Source: Roseovarius sp. | Lineage (GTDB): Bacteria; Pseudomonadota; Alphaproteobacteria; Rhodobacterales; Rhodobacteraceae | NCBI GenBank assembly: GCA_029212365.1 | Contig: JARGOC010000002.1 | Location: 186,001-250,000 of the forward strand | Length of the DNA stretch: 64,000 bases | Direction of reading: 5' to 3' | In this document: in pieces, positions 1 to 8,151 of the stretch | How positions within the stretch are numbered: position 1 is the first letter of the stretch | Layout: each line of letters opens with the position of its first letter | Translations under genes and position numbers: made by a program | The notes under the pieces: model-generated | What the model was told of the DNA's origin: nothing | The model's input: only the letters and a program-made list of their open reading frames with translations | The model's database searches: none

Positions 1-2
1 AG

Positions 3-557
3 TTGTATGAAGAGCAAGATAGCAGCCAGTGGTTTGTCTATTATGCCCGTGCGATCAGCCATGAACGCTTGGACAATTGGGAGCAAGCCGAAGCCGATTT
101 CCGCAAGGCGCTGGAGTTGAACCCCGGTCAGCCACAGGTGTTGAACTACCTCGGATATTCCATGGTTGAGAAACAAGTGAACTTGGACGAGGCATTGGCG
201 ATGATCCAAGAGGCCGTCGCGGCGCAACCCAATTCTGGGTACATCGTCGATAGCCTTGGCTGGGTGCTCTATCGTCTGGGCCGCTATGACGAGGCGATTG
301 GCCATATGGAGCGCGCTGCTGAGCTTGAGCCGGTTGATCCGGTGGTGAATGACCACCTGGGGGACGTTCTGTGGTCCGTTGGTCGGTTTACCGAAGCCGA
401 GTTTCAGTGGAAGCGCGCCCTGTCTTTTGTTGAAGAGGACAAGCCGAGCCCCGATATGGATCCCGACCGTATCCGCAGTAAGCTGGAGTTGGGTCTTGAT
501 GCCGTTTTGGCCAACGAAGGGGCACCACCGCTGAGAATTGCGGACGAAGATGGGTAA
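3..557 (+). CDS. TPR-repeat protein, C-terminal part (5' end outside window)
   Basis: The reading frame is open to the window edge, so the true start lies upstream and only about 184 C-terminal residues are visible. They form at least three tetratricopeptide repeats with the usual signatures: a W-x-x-A-x-x-D-F-x-K-A-L-E-L-N-P type helix pair near residues 26-43, D-S-L-G-W-x-x-Y-R-L-G-R-Y-D-E-A near 83-99, and D-H-L-G-D-x-x-W-x-x-G-R-x-x-E-A near 117-132. TPRs are protein-protein interaction scaffolds; in roseobacters a large exported TPR protein often precedes ispE. The stop codon overlaps the ispE start (ATGGGTAA), which suggests co-transcription. The ligand or partner cannot be told from this fragment. 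Confidence 0.85.
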   Translation: MYEEQDSSQWFVYYARAISHERLDNWEQAEADFRKALELNPGQPQVLNYLGYSMVEKQVNLDEALAMIQEAVAAQPNSGYIVDSLGWVLYRLGRYDEAIGHMERAAELEPVDPVVNDHLGDVLWSVGRFTEAEFQWKRALSFVEEDKPSPDMDPDRIRSKLELGLDAVLANEGAPPLRIADEDG

Positions 558-1374
558 GGTCTTTGCACCGGCCAAAATCAATCTGACATTGCATGTGACC
601 GGTAAGCGCGCGGACGGATATCATCTGCTGGATTCGCTGGTGATGTTTGCCGATGTAGGGGACACGATCCGTGTTTCGCCCGCTGCCAAAACCACGCTTA
701 CTGTGTCCGGACCGCGGGCGCGCGGCGTGCCTGTGGATGAGCGCAACATCATGATCCGTGCCGCAGCGTTGGCCCGTGTTGGGGCCACGATGCACCTCAC
801 CAAAGTGCTGCCTCATGCCGCAGGTATAGGCGGCGGATCAAGTGACGCAGCAGCCACATTGCGGGCATTATCAGACCTCAGCGGCATGCCAATCCCTGGC
901 AATGCACACATTTTGGGAGCTGATTTGCCTGTGTGTTTGCTTGGCCAAACTGCGCGGATGCGTGGCGTCGGTGAGAAGGTTGAGGCTCTGCCCGGAATGC
1001 CCAGTTTGCATGCTGTCTTGGTTAACCCCAACCAGCCGGTGCTGACCGCTGAAGTGTTCAAGCGGCTAAAGCAATCAGACAACGCCCCCATGCCCCAAGA
1101 GGTGCCACAATGCCAGACAGCAGCTGAGCTGATCGACTGGTTAAGGAAGATGCGAAATGATCTTGAGGCCCCCGCGATAGAAACCGAGCCAGTGATTAAA
1201 GACGTATTTTCAGCGCTGACAGTTACGCCGGGCTGTATGCTGACGCGTATGTCGGGATCGGGTGGCACATGTTTCGGGCTGTATTCGGATGCGGAAACGG
1301 CGGCTTCAGCAGCCGGGCGGTTGAGCGAACAAAACCCCGGCTGGTGGGTCGTCGCGGTGCGGCTGAACCCCTGA
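550..1374 (+). CDS. ispE: 4-diphosphocytidyl-2-C-methyl-D-erythritol kinase
   Basis: Cytosolic GHMP-family kinase that phosphorylates the 2-hydroxyl of CDP-methylerythritol, fourth step of the MEP isoprenoid pathway. The 274-residue protein opens with the family's F-A-P-A-K-I-N-L-T-L segment and has the GHMP ATP-binding loop G-I-G-G-G-S-S-D near residue 95, followed later by a Gly-rich S-G-S-G-G-T-C-F-G motif typical of the third GHMP motif. The ATG at 550 is preferred over an in-frame TTG at 538 because the conserved N terminus begins right after it. It overlaps the TPR gene by 8 nt. A polyprenyl diphosphate synthase, a consumer of the same pathway's product, lies convergently downstream. 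Confidence 0.95.
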   Translation: MGKVFAPAKINLTLHVTGKRADGYHLLDSLVMFADVGDTIRVSPAAKTTLTVSGPRARGVPVDERNIMIRAAALARVGATMHLTKVLPHAAGIGGGSSDAAATLRALSDLSGMPIPGNAHILGADLPVCLLGQTARMRGVGEKVEALPGMPSLHAVLVNPNQPVLTAEVFKRLKQSDNAPMPQEVPQCQTAAELIDWLRKMRNDLEAPAIETEPVIKDVFSALTVTPGCMLTRMSGSGGTCFGLYSDAETAASAAGRLSEQNPGWWVVAVRLNP

Positions 1375-1407
1375 GCAAGGCTTGCTACATAGCCCCTTGG
1401 CGCATTC

Positions 1408-2409
1408 TTAGTTGATCCGCGCCACCACATAATCGGCCAGATCATCCAGCATTTGGCGCACGGGGTGCTCGGGCAATTGCCGGATGGCGGTTTGCGCTTT
1501 GGCGCTCCAACCAACGGCATCTTCGCGTGTTGCGTCCATGGCGCCGTGACGATCCAGCAGGTCCAGCGCGTGTTCCAGATCACCGTCGCGCTGATCACCC
1601 TTTTCAATTGTGCGCTGCCAAAAGGCGCGTTCCTCGGCATCAGCGGCGGCCACAGCTTTGATCACTGGCAGTGTCAGTTTGCGCTCACGGAAATCATCGC
1701 CAACGTTTTTGCCGGTGGCTGTACTCTGGCCCTGATAATCCAGCAGATCATCTACGATCTGAAACGAGATACCCAATGCATCACCGTAATCAAACAGTGC
1801 CTGAACCTGATCGTCGGGCGCGCCGGCAATCACGCCACCCACCTCTGTGGCAGCCGAAAACAATGCCGCAGTTTTGCCGCGCACCACTTGCAAATAGATG
1901 CTTTCATCTGTGGCCAGATCACGCGCGGCGGTCAGTTGCAGCACTTCGCCTTCGGCAATTGTGGCCGATGCGTTGGACAGGATATCAAGCACCCGCAATG
2001 ATCCGGTTTCGACCATCAACTGAAACGACCGCGAAAACAGATAATCGCCCACCAGAACGCTGGATTTGTTATCCCAAAGCAAGTTTGCGGTGGGGCGTCC
2101 ACGACGTTGGCCGCTTTCGTCTACGACATCATCATGCAGCAGGGTCGCGGTATGAATAAACTCAACGCTTGAGGCGAGATGGACATCAAATTCGCCCTCA
2201 TAGGAACATAGCTCGGCCGCAGCCAAAGTCAGCATCGGACGCAAGCGTTTGCCGCCTGCTTCAACCAAATGTGCTGTGACTTCGGGGATGCGCGGGGCGT
2301 GGCGGGATTTCATCCGATCACGGATCAATGCGTTCACCGCCATCATCCGTTCACTCAGGTGATCTGCCAGCTGTTCATGCGGCTTGGTGGCTACGTCGTC
2401 CAATCCCAT
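1408..2409 (-). CDS. ispB: Polyprenyl (octaprenyl-type) diphosphate synthase
   Basis: All-trans polyprenyl synthase that condenses IPP units onto an allylic diphosphate to build the long side chain of ubiquinone. Counting from the ATG at 2409 the protein has 333 residues, with G-G-K-R-L-R-P at 52-58, the first Asp-rich motif D-D-V-V-D at 93-97 and the second D-D-L-L-D at 220-224; both Mg-diphosphate sites are intact. Another ATG 27 nt upstream (2436) is in frame, but a GGGAG sits 4-5 nt before 2409. Chain length cannot be fixed from sequence alone; octa- or decaprenyl is usual in this group. It is divergent from the DUF2007/TrmN6-like pair, an arrangement common in alphaproteobacteria. Confidence 0.9.
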   Translation of the reverse strand: MGLDDVATKPHEQLADHLSERMMAVNALIRDRMKSRHAPRIPEVTAHLVEAGGKRLRPMLTLAAAELCSYEGEFDVHLASSVEFIHTATLLHDDVVDESGQRRGRPTANLLWDNKSSVLVGDYLFSRSFQLMVETGSLRVLDILSNASATIAEGEVLQLTAARDLATDESIYLQVVRGKTAALFSAATEVGGVIAGAPDDQVQALFDYGDALGISFQIVDDLLDYQGQSTATGKNVGDDFRERKLTLPVIKAVAAADAEERAFWQRTIEKGDQRDGDLEHALDLLDRHGAMDATREDAVGWSAKAQTAIRQLPEHPVRQMLDDLADYVVARIN

Positions 2410-2459
2410 CACACTCCCGTCACACAGGCTCGACATTTACCGATCTGTGCCCTTATCTC

Positions 2460-2681
2460 ATGTTCATGAAACAACTGATGCGCACCAACGACCCGACCCA
2501 GATCGCCTTTGCCAAAGCGTTGCTTCAGGGCGAGGGTATAGACTGCTTTGAATTGGACGTAAATATGAGCATCCTTGAGGGCTCAATCGGGATTTTTCCG
2601 CGCCGGGTGATGGTGGCTGAGGGTGATTTTGAGGCCGCCCGCCGGGCCTTGTTAGACAACGGGTTGCCGGTGCATGAGTGA
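2460..2681 (+). CDS. DUF2007 family protein (putative signal-transducing)
   Basis: Protein of about 73 residues matching the small DUF2007 family by overall pattern: an N-terminal M-R-T-N-D-P-x-x-I-A-F-A-K-A-L-L helix, a G-I-x-C-F-E-L-D-V-N-M-S-I-L-E-G-S segment, and a C-terminal V-A-E-x-D-F-E-A-A-R-R-A-L-L stretch. The fold is ferredoxin-like and members have been called putative signal transducers, but no molecular function is established. No clear Shine-Dalgarno precedes the ATG at 2460; the in-frame ATG at 2466 is equally possible. Its stop overlaps the next gene by 8 nt (ATGAGTGA), so it is probably translated together with the methyltransferase. Confidence 0.8.
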   Translation: MFMKQLMRTNDPTQIAFAKALLQGEGIDCFELDVNMSILEGSIGIFPRRVMVAEGDFEAARRALLDNGLPVHE

Positions 2682-3441
2682 GACATGGCCCGAAGATGCG
2701 CTGAGCCGGGATGCCTTTCTGGGCGGGCGGCTGACGCTGGCGCAGCCCAAGGCCGGATACCGCGCGGGAATTGATCCCGTTTTGCTGGCTGCATCTGTGC
2801 CCATTCGCGCCGGGCAGAGCCTGCTTGATCTGGGCTGTGGGGCCGGGGCGGCGATGCTGTGTTGTGCGGCTCGTGTGCCGGGGGTGCAGCTGAGCGGGTT
2901 GGAACGGCAAGCTGACTATGCCGGGCTTGCTCGACGCAATGCACAGGCCAATGGAATTGTGGCCGAGGTGGTGACGGGCGATCTGGAGAACATGCCCGAG
3001 GCACTGCGCCAGCGCCAGTTTGACCACGTTATTGCAAACCCACCATATTTTGACCGTTCAGCCAGCATCGCAGCCCGCGATTCCGGGCGCGAGATGGCCT
3101 TGGGTGAAGAAACGGCGCTGGCCGATTGGGTGAAGGCAGCGGCCAAACGTGCGGCCCCTAAGGGCTGTGTGACGATCATCCACCGTGCAGACCGGGTGCC
3201 AGAGCTGCTTGGGGCCATGGCGCAGTATTTGGGCAGCCTGGAGCTTTTGCCGCTTATCCCAAGGCGTGGAAAACCTGCCCGGCTGGCCTTGGTCCGGGGG
3301 CGCAAGGGCGGGCGGGCAGAATTTCTTTTGCATGATGGATGGTTGCTGCACGAAGGGGCCAGCCATCCCGGCGACCGGGAAAATTACACCGAAGCAACAG
3401 CTTGCCTCTTGCGAAACGGGGCCGCGTTACCATTTTGTTAA
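2674..3441 (+). CDS. tRNA1(Val) A37 N6-methyltransferase-like (TrmN6/YfiC family)
   Basis: Class I SAM-dependent methyltransferase of 255 residues. SAM motif I is D-L-G-C-G-A-G at 52-58 and the catalytic N-P-P-Y, which flips an adenine for N6 methylation, is at 122-125, followed by F-D-R-S. The segment A-G-Y-R-A-G-I-D-P-V-L-L-A-A at 27-40 is typical of the TrmN6/YfiC family, which methylates A37 of tRNA1(Val) in E. coli. Substrate identity in this organism is inferred from family only. It is translationally coupled to the upstream DUF2007 gene. Confidence 0.85.
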   Translation: MSETWPEDALSRDAFLGGRLTLAQPKAGYRAGIDPVLLAASVPIRAGQSLLDLGCGAGAAMLCCAARVPGVQLSGLERQADYAGLARRNAQANGIVAEVVTGDLENMPEALRQRQFDHVIANPPYFDRSASIAARDSGREMALGEETALADWVKAAAKRAAPKGCVTIIHRADRVPELLGAMAQYLGSLELLPLIPRRGKPARLALVRGRKGGRAEFLLHDGWLLHEGASHPGDRENYTEATACLLRNGAALPFC

Positions 3442-3561
3442 TATAGCACTGACAAACTGAGTGAAATTCCCAAGCGTTTTTCGCACACGCAGCGTGACAG
3501 ATTTGTAAAAATATGGTGCACTCGGAGTGTTGAGTTTGAAACCCGGAGAAGGAGATTATCT

Positions 3562-3732
3562 ATGAGCCTAAGTTCGCATGTGGAAGAACTGAAACGGAAA
3601 CATCAGGATCTCTCGAGCAAGGTCGAAGAAGAGCAACGCGCGCCCGGATCTTCTGATCAGAAGATTGCGGAACTCAAAAAGCAGAAACTGCGGCTCAAGG
3701 AAGAAATCGAGCGACTTAGCGTCGAGGCTTAA
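3562..3732 (+). CDS. YdcH/DUF465-like small coiled-coil protein
   Basis: A 56-residue, highly charged protein beginning M-S-L-S-S-H-V-E-E-L-K-R-K-H and ending with an L-x-L-K-E-E-I-E-R-L helix. Hydrophobic spacing suggests a two-helix coiled-coil hairpin, the layout of the DUF465 (YdcH) family; its function is unknown. A strong GGAGAAGGAG lies 8-10 nt before the ATG. It stands alone between the methyltransferase gene and the convergent LysR gene, whose 3' end overlaps it by 4 nt. It is too short for many gene callers, but the start signal and regular heptads make it convincing. Confidence 0.8.
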   Translation: MSLSSHVEELKRKHQDLSSKVEEEQRAPGSSDQKIAELKKQKLRLKEEIERLSVEA

Positions 3733-4667
3733 ACCTCTGATACATCAAGAATAGTGTGATGCTGTGTCAGGTCTTCCATCGCGGAGGCCTGATGCATGAT
3801 CCATTCCCGAAGCGCCCTGATATTCGGGCGATTTTCACGGCCTTTCTGGCACAAGATGCGAAATCGCGCTTGGGTGCCCAGTGCCATGCGAAATGGCGCC
3901 ACGAGGCTACCTGCGCGGATGTCGTGATGCACCAATGTGTTGCGGCCCAAGGTGACGCCGGCACCCGACACAGCGGCGTTAATGGCATGATCCGGTTGCG
4001 AAAAATGAATGCCGTACTGAGGTGTGTGATCTATCCCATTTGCCCGAAACCATGTGACCCAATCAGTAGAGAGTGACAGAAAGTCCACGGAATCGTCGAT
4101 GATCAACGGCGCGTCTTTCAAGCTTTCAGGTGTTGGATAACGCGCGGCCAGTTCTGGGCTCATCACGGGGGTGATCCATTCATCGTCGAGCGGTACCGAA
4201 TGTAGCCCGGTATCAGGCCCAAGACCAAAGCGGATGGCGACATCAATTTCATCGCGCTCCAGATCTACGATGCGCAGGCTGGCCGAAAACTTGAGCTCAA
4301 TTTCGGGATGCGCGCGCGCGAAGTCAAACAGCCGGGGAGCCAGCCATTTTGACGTAAAGGCGGGGCCGGCTGTAACGGTGACTGATCCGCTATCATGGAT
4401 CCGGCGCGCCGCGCGCCAGGCCGCGCTCAGTGCTTCAAAGCCGTCTTTGGCACCTGGGGCCATGGCGCGCCCTGCCTCGGTCAGCTCAACCGCGCGGTTC
4501 AACCGGTGAAACAGCTGCGTGCCCAAATGCTCTTCAAGCGATTTGATCTGAAAACTGAGTGCGGCTGGCGTTACATTTAGCTCCGCAGCGGCCATCTGAA
4601 ACGACATGTGCCGCGCGGCGGCATCAAAGGCGCGCAGGGCGGTCAACGGGGGCAGGCGGTCCGGCAT
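3729..4667 (-). CDS. LysR-family transcriptional regulator, GcvA type
   Basis: A 312-residue LysR-type regulator. The N terminus (L-P-P-L-T-A-L-R-A-F-D-A-A-A-R, then A-A-A-E-L-N-V-T-P-A-A-L-S-F-Q-I-K-S-L-E) is the winged helix of the GcvA/AmpR-like subgroup; the rest is the periplasmic-binding-protein-like effector domain. The effector is unknown; members regulate glycine cleavage, beta-lactamase and many catabolic genes. Only 2 nt upstream of its start codon lies a 7-7-7 inverted repeat, and divergent from it is a 39-codon gene at 4779. By the usual LysR rule the small gene is its best target candidate. Confidence 0.9.
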   Translation of the reverse strand: MPDRLPPLTALRAFDAAARHMSFQMAAAELNVTPAALSFQIKSLEEHLGTQLFHRLNRAVELTEAGRAMAPGAKDGFEALSAAWRAARRIHDSGSVTVTAGPAFTSKWLAPRLFDFARAHPEIELKFSASLRIVDLERDEIDVAIRFGLGPDTGLHSVPLDDEWITPVMSPELAARYPTPESLKDAPLIIDDSVDFLSLSTDWVTWFRANGIDHTPQYGIHFSQPDHAINAAVSGAGVTLGRNTLVHHDIRAGSLVAPFRMALGTQARFRILCQKGRENRPNIRALREWIMHQASAMEDLTQHHTILDVSEV

Positions 4668-4669
4668 CT

Positions 4670-4690
4670 CAGTTAAGTATCATTTAACTG
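4670..4690. promoter_or_regulatory. Palindrome, candidate LysR operator
   Basis: CAGTTAA, seven bases, then TTAACTG: a perfect 7-bp inverted repeat that contains the T-N11-A pattern typical of LysR boxes. It abuts the LysR start codon and lies about 90 nt upstream of the divergent small gene, so binding could autoregulate the regulator and control the small gene. This is inference; no binding data are available here. Confidence 0.55.
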
Positions 4691-4778
4691 AAGGCAAAGA
4701 AAGTCTCGTTTGTGGTTCATTAGGCAAAGGCCCATATCAAACTCAGTCAAGGAATGCTGAAATGAAAAGGAGCCAGCC

Positions 4779-4898
4779 ATGATTGAAGCACCGACAAGCG
4801 AACGCACCCGAATTGCCATTCGTGCTGCCCATCAGGCGCGTGGTGATGCTTTGTCAGCCATTTTCCGTTGGTTCAGAAAACCGAATTCTTCCGAGTGA
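4779..4898 (+). CDS. Hypothetical 39-residue basic protein divergent from LysR
   Basis: An ATG at 4779 preceded by AAGGAG opens 39 codons ending TGA. The protein has an N-terminal charged helix (S-E-R-T-R-I-A-I-R-A-A-H-Q-A-R-G) and a basic aromatic tail (S-A-I-F-R-W-F-R-K-P). This layout, an amphipathic helix plus a short W/F-R-rich end, resembles the many short DUF1127-like or RSP_7527-like proteins of Rhodobacterales, but I cannot assign it to a family. It is too short for many gene callers. A bidirectional terminator follows 30 nt downstream, and the LysR gene is divergent. Function unknown. Confidence 0.6.
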   Translation: MIEAPTSERTRIAIRAAHQARGDALSAIFRWFRKPNSSE

Positions 4899-4925
4899 TC
4901 GTTGCAAGCGTTGTTCGGAAATAGG

Positions 4926-4956
4926 AAAGGGCCGGGTATTGCGACCGGCCCCTTTT
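4926..4956. terminator. Bidirectional rho-independent terminator
   Basis: GGGCCGG (4929-4935) pairs with CCGGCCC (4945-4951) around a 9-nt loop and is followed on the plus strand by CTTTT. On the minus strand the stem is followed by CTTTCC. It sits exactly between the convergent ends of the 39-codon gene and phaB. Confidence 0.75.
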
Positions 4957-4973
4957 ATTGTAGATTGTTCAAT

Positions 4974-5696
4974 TCAGACGAAGAATTGCCCACCATTGGC
5001 CGAGATGGTCGAGCCGTTGATGAACTGAGAATCATCCGATGCCAGGAACGTTACGCAATGGGCGATTTCCTCGGGCTCGCCCAGACGGCCAGCAGGAATT
5101 TGGGCAACTATCGAATCGCGCACTTTTTCAGGTACCGCCATAACCATTTCTGTGGCGATGTAGCCGGGACAGATAGCGTTGGCGGTGATGCCTGCGCGCG
5201 CGCCTTCCTGTGCCAGTGATTTCACAATGCCCAGATCACCCGCTTTGGTCGCAGCATAGTTCACCTGTGCGAACTGGCCTTTTTGGCCGTTGATTGAGCT
5301 GATCACGATGACACGGCCAAACTTACGTTCCCGCATACCGGGCCAGATTGGGTGTACAGTGTTGAACACGCCGGTCAGATTGGTGTCGACCACTTGATGC
5401 CACTGTTCTGGCGTCATTTTGTGAAATGGCGCGTCGCGGGTGATGCCTGCGTTGGCAACAACGATGTCAATTGGGCCAATCTCGGCTTCAACCTTGGCGA
5501 TGCCCGCAGTGGATTCATCGTAATCGGCGACGTTCCATTTGTAGGTCTTGATGCCGGTTTCTGCTGTAAAGGCAGCGGCGGCTTCGTCATTGCCTGCGTA
5601 AGTGGCGGCGACGTTGTGGCCTTCGGCTTTCAAGGCTTTTGAGATGGCTGCGCCGATACCGCGCGATCCACCTGTGACGAGTGCTGTTCGTGCCAT
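4974..5696 (-). CDS. phaB: Acetoacetyl-CoA reductase
   Basis: NADPH-dependent short-chain dehydrogenase that reduces acetoacetyl-CoA to (R)-3-hydroxybutyryl-CoA for polyhydroxybutyrate synthesis. The 240-residue protein has T-G-G-S-R-G-I-G near residues 8-15, the N-A-G-I motif, the catalytic Ser in I-S-S-I-N-G and Y-A-A-T-K. The Q-K-G-Q-F-A-Q segment before the catalytic Tyr and the C-P-G-Y-I-A-T-E-M segment are characteristic of PhaB rather than FabG. The ATG at 5696 is chosen (GGAGG with good spacing) over one 12 nt upstream. phaA lies directly upstream on the same strand, but a strong terminator separates them, so phaB probably has its own promoter. No PHB synthase is in the window. Confidence 0.93.
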   Translation of the reverse strand: MARTALVTGGSRGIGAAISKALKAEGHNVAATYAGNDEAAAAFTAETGIKTYKWNVADYDESTAGIAKVEAEIGPIDIVVANAGITRDAPFHKMTPEQWHQVVDTNLTGVFNTVHPIWPGMRERKFGRVIVISSINGQKGQFAQVNYAATKAGDLGIVKSLAQEGARAGITANAICPGYIATEMVMAVPEKVRDSIVAQIPAGRLGEPEEIAHCVTFLASDDSQFINGSTISANGGQFFV

Positions 5697-5830
5697 GGGG
5701 TCCTCCAATGTGGTTAATCTGTTTGGTAACTCTGTTACTCTTTGGCGGCAGGATGCGCAACATTATTGCGCAGGAAAATTTCCGCAGTGCAGCCATTAGT
5801 TGCGATTTTTTGCTGATGCGGCTTTAAGTT

Positions 5831-5860
5831 AAAAAAAGGGGCGCCGATTTGGACGCCCCT
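5831..5860 (-). terminator. Rho-independent terminator of phaA
   Basis: On the minus strand AGGGGCG, a 10-nt loop and CGCCCCT are followed at once by seven T residues. It is 24 nt past the phaA stop codon and 135 nt before the phaB start, so most phaA transcripts should end before phaB. Confidence 0.9.
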
Positions 5861-5884
5861 CTGATCAATTGATTCGCATGAGGC

Positions 5885-7060
5885 TTATGCGCGTTCGAGA
5901 CACATTGCGACGCCCATGCCACCACCGATACACAGTGTGGCGAGGCCCTTTTTGGCGTCTCTGCGCTGCATCTCAAACAACAGTGTATTCAGGATACGAC
6001 AGCCAGAGGCACCGATGGGGTGACCAATGGCGATGGCACCACCGTTGACGTTCACTATTGACGGGTCCCATCCCATGTCCTTGTTCACGGCACAGGCCTG
6101 CGCAGCAAAAGCTTCGTTGGCTTCGACCAGATCCAGATCACCAACCGACCAGCCGGCTTTTTCCAGCGCTTTGCGGCTGGCGTGGATCGGGCCAACGCCC
6201 ATGATCGACGAGTCCAGACCGGCGGTTGCATAAGACGCAATGCGCGCCAACGGTTGAATGCCGCGTTTTTCGGCATCATCGGCGCTCATCAGTAGAACGG
6301 CGGCTGCACCGTCATTCAGGCCCGAGGCGTTGGCGGCCGTCACAGTGCCATCTTTGGTGAAGGCAGGGCGCATCTTTTGCATGGCTTCGATATTGGCACC
6401 GTGACGAATGTATTCGTCTTTGTTTACCTCGATGTCGCCCTTGCGAGTTTTAATGGTAAAGGGGATCACTTCGTCGTCAAACTTCCCAGCGTTTTGGGCA
6501 GCTTCAGCTTTGTTTTGAGACGCAACCGCAAAGGCATCCTGCATGTCGCGGGTGATCTGCCACTGGTCGGCGACGTTCTCGGCGGTTTGGCCCATATGGT
6601 AGTTGTTGAAGGCATCCCAAAGGCCATCGCGGATCATGCTGTCGATGTATTTCATGTCGCCCATTTTATGGCCGGCACGCAGGTTTGCCACATGGGGGCT
6701 GAGCGTCATGTTTTCCTGGCCACCAGCGGCGATGATGCTGGCATCACCGAGTTGAATGTGTTGTGCGCCCAGCGCCACGGCGCGCAGACCTGAGCCACAA
6801 ACCTGGTTGATAGACCAGGCCGAGCTTTCTTTGGGCAGGCCTGCATTGATATGCGCTTGGCGTGCGGGGTTTTGGCCCTGACCAGCGGTCAATACCTGAC
6901 CCAGAATTGTTTCTGATACGTCGTCTTTGCTGATGCCTGCGCGTTCAACTATGGCTTCTAAAACGGCTGAACCCAGATCATGTGCGGGTGTGTTTGCAAA
7001 TGCACCCCCAAATGATCCAACAGCGGTGCGTGCCGCAGATGCGATTACTACGTTGGTCAT
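5885..7060 (-). CDS. phaA: Acetyl-CoA C-acetyltransferase (beta-ketothiolase)
   Basis: Biosynthetic thiolase condensing two acetyl-CoA to acetoacetyl-CoA, the first step to polyhydroxybutyrate; it also works in reverse in ketone-body use. The protein has 391 residues from the ATG at 7060 (GGAGG 8 nt upstream; an in-frame ATG 30 nt earlier lacks support). All catalytic blocks are present: nucleophile in N-Q-V-C-G-S-G-L near residue 88, the N-E-A-F-A loop, [14 protein letters not shown] with the catalytic His, and the second Cys in C-I-G-G-G-M-G near the C terminus. It is paired with phaB downstream. Confidence 0.95.
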   Translation of the reverse strand: MTNVVIASAARTAVGSFGGAFANTPAHDLGSAVLEAIVERAGISKDDVSETILGQVLTAGQGQNPARQAHINAGLPKESSAWSINQVCGSGLRAVALGAQHIQLGDASIIAAGGQENMTLSPHVANLRAGHKMGDMKYIDSMIRDGLWDAFNNYHMGQTAENVADQWQITRDMQDAFAVASQNKAEAAQNAGKFDDEVIPFTIKTRKGDIEVNKDEYIRHGANIEAMQKMRPAFTKDGTVTAANASGLNDGAAAVLLMSADDAEKRGIQPLARIASYATAGLDSSIMGVGPIHASRKALEKAGWSVGDLDLVEANEAFAAQACAVNKDMGWDPSIVNVNGGAIAIGHPIGASGCRILNTLLFEMQRRDAKKGLATLCIGGGMGVAMCLERA

Positions 7061-7192
7061 TTTTGTGTCCTCCACCAATTTCGTGGTCAAGAAATGCCCA
7101 ATTTACGCAATTGATGCTGGTGCCGGACATCCCCGCCTTAGGTGTGTCATACCGCAGATGCCGCAGTGCGGCAACCAAAGGGTTGTCGCAGG

Positions 7193-8032
7193 TTAGGCGC
7201 TGGCTTGCCTGTTTCCAATTTCAAGCCATGGTGGGCGCACGGTGGGGGCGCCGAAGTAATACCCTTGCAGGCAATCAATCCCCATGGAGGTCAGGAAGGC
7301 GGCGTCGCGCGGTTGTTCAACACTTTCGGCCACTGTGACCATGTCAAACTGTTCAGCAATCGAAGCAAGAGCCGCTGTCAGAATCTGATTGTCCGTGTTG
7401 TCGCTGATGCCACGGATGAATTGCCCGTCGATTTTGAGAATGTCGAAGTAGAAATCCCTTAGATAGCGGAAGGATGTATACCCCGCGCCGAAATCATCGA
7501 GAGCGAAGCTAATCCCCTGTTTTTGCAGGTCGTTCATGAACCCTACAACCAGTTCGGGCACCAACATGGCCGAGCTTTCTGTGATTTCGAGGATCAGGCG
7601 TTCTGCAACTGTTGGGTCTTTGCTAAGGCCGCGTTTGAGGGTGCGCATCCAACGACTGTATCCAATGGAGCGCGCTGACATATTGATCGACAGGCGTAAT
7701 CCGGGGTGTGAGGTCAGCGCCTTGATCCCTTGTTCCAACGCCAGGCAATCAATCACACGTCCGGTTTCAGTTTCTTCAATAGAGTCGATGAATTCCTTGG
7801 CGGGGATGATGCGCCCGGTTTCATCAAGAACGCGAATCAACCCTTCGTAAAAGGCAGGGCGCGATTGATCGCCCGCAGGGACAACCGCCTGATAGGCCAG
7901 CAGAACTTGTTTATGACGAACCGCCTGTTCCACCATTTGTATCGTAGAGCGATCCCTTGCTGAAACGGCATAAGACAGCGGGTCTTGTTGACCTGCTGGT
8001 ATATCTGCTTTGATCAGTTTGCTTTTGCGCAT
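7193..8032 (-). CDS. Stand-alone EAL-domain c-di-GMP phosphodiesterase
   Basis: A 279-residue cytosolic protein consisting of an EAL domain after a short N-terminal tail, with no GGDEF, sensor or membrane segment. The signature is E-G-L-I-R (E63). The metal and substrate residues all appear: N117 in I-N-M-S-A, E149 in I-L-E-I-T-E, D179-D180 in A-L-D-D-F-G, K200 in L-K-I-D and E236 in A-E-S-V-E. Loop 6 (D-D-F-G-A-G-Y-T-S) is also conserved, so active hydrolysis of cyclic di-GMP to pGpG is predicted. It would favour the motile over the attached state. It lies upstream of phaA on the same strand with 132 nt between. Confidence 0.9.
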   Translation of the reverse strand: MRKSKLIKADIPAGQQDPLSYAVSARDRSTIQMVEQAVRHKQVLLAYQAVVPAGDQSRPAFYEGLIRVLDETGRIIPAKEFIDSIEETETGRVIDCLALEQGIKALTSHPGLRLSINMSARSIGYSRWMRTLKRGLSKDPTVAERLILEITESSAMLVPELVVGFMNDLQKQGISFALDDFGAGYTSFRYLRDFYFDILKIDGQFIRGISDNTDNQILTAALASIAEQFDMVTVAESVEQPRDAAFLTSMGIDCLQGYYFGAPTVRPPWLEIGNRQASA

Positions 8033-8151
8033 GGTGGGGCCCTTACGATCTGTGGTGGTTCACAAGGTGATGGGTTCACGCTAATGAAGTCTTAAATGGA
8101 CAATTTGAACGATAGACAGGTGCCGTGCTGAAAGCCCTAAAGGTAGATTGA

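Noticed and set aside
813..1640. 275-codon minus-strand frame
   Set aside because: Antisense to ispE and overlapping the 3' end of ispB; no recognisable domain.
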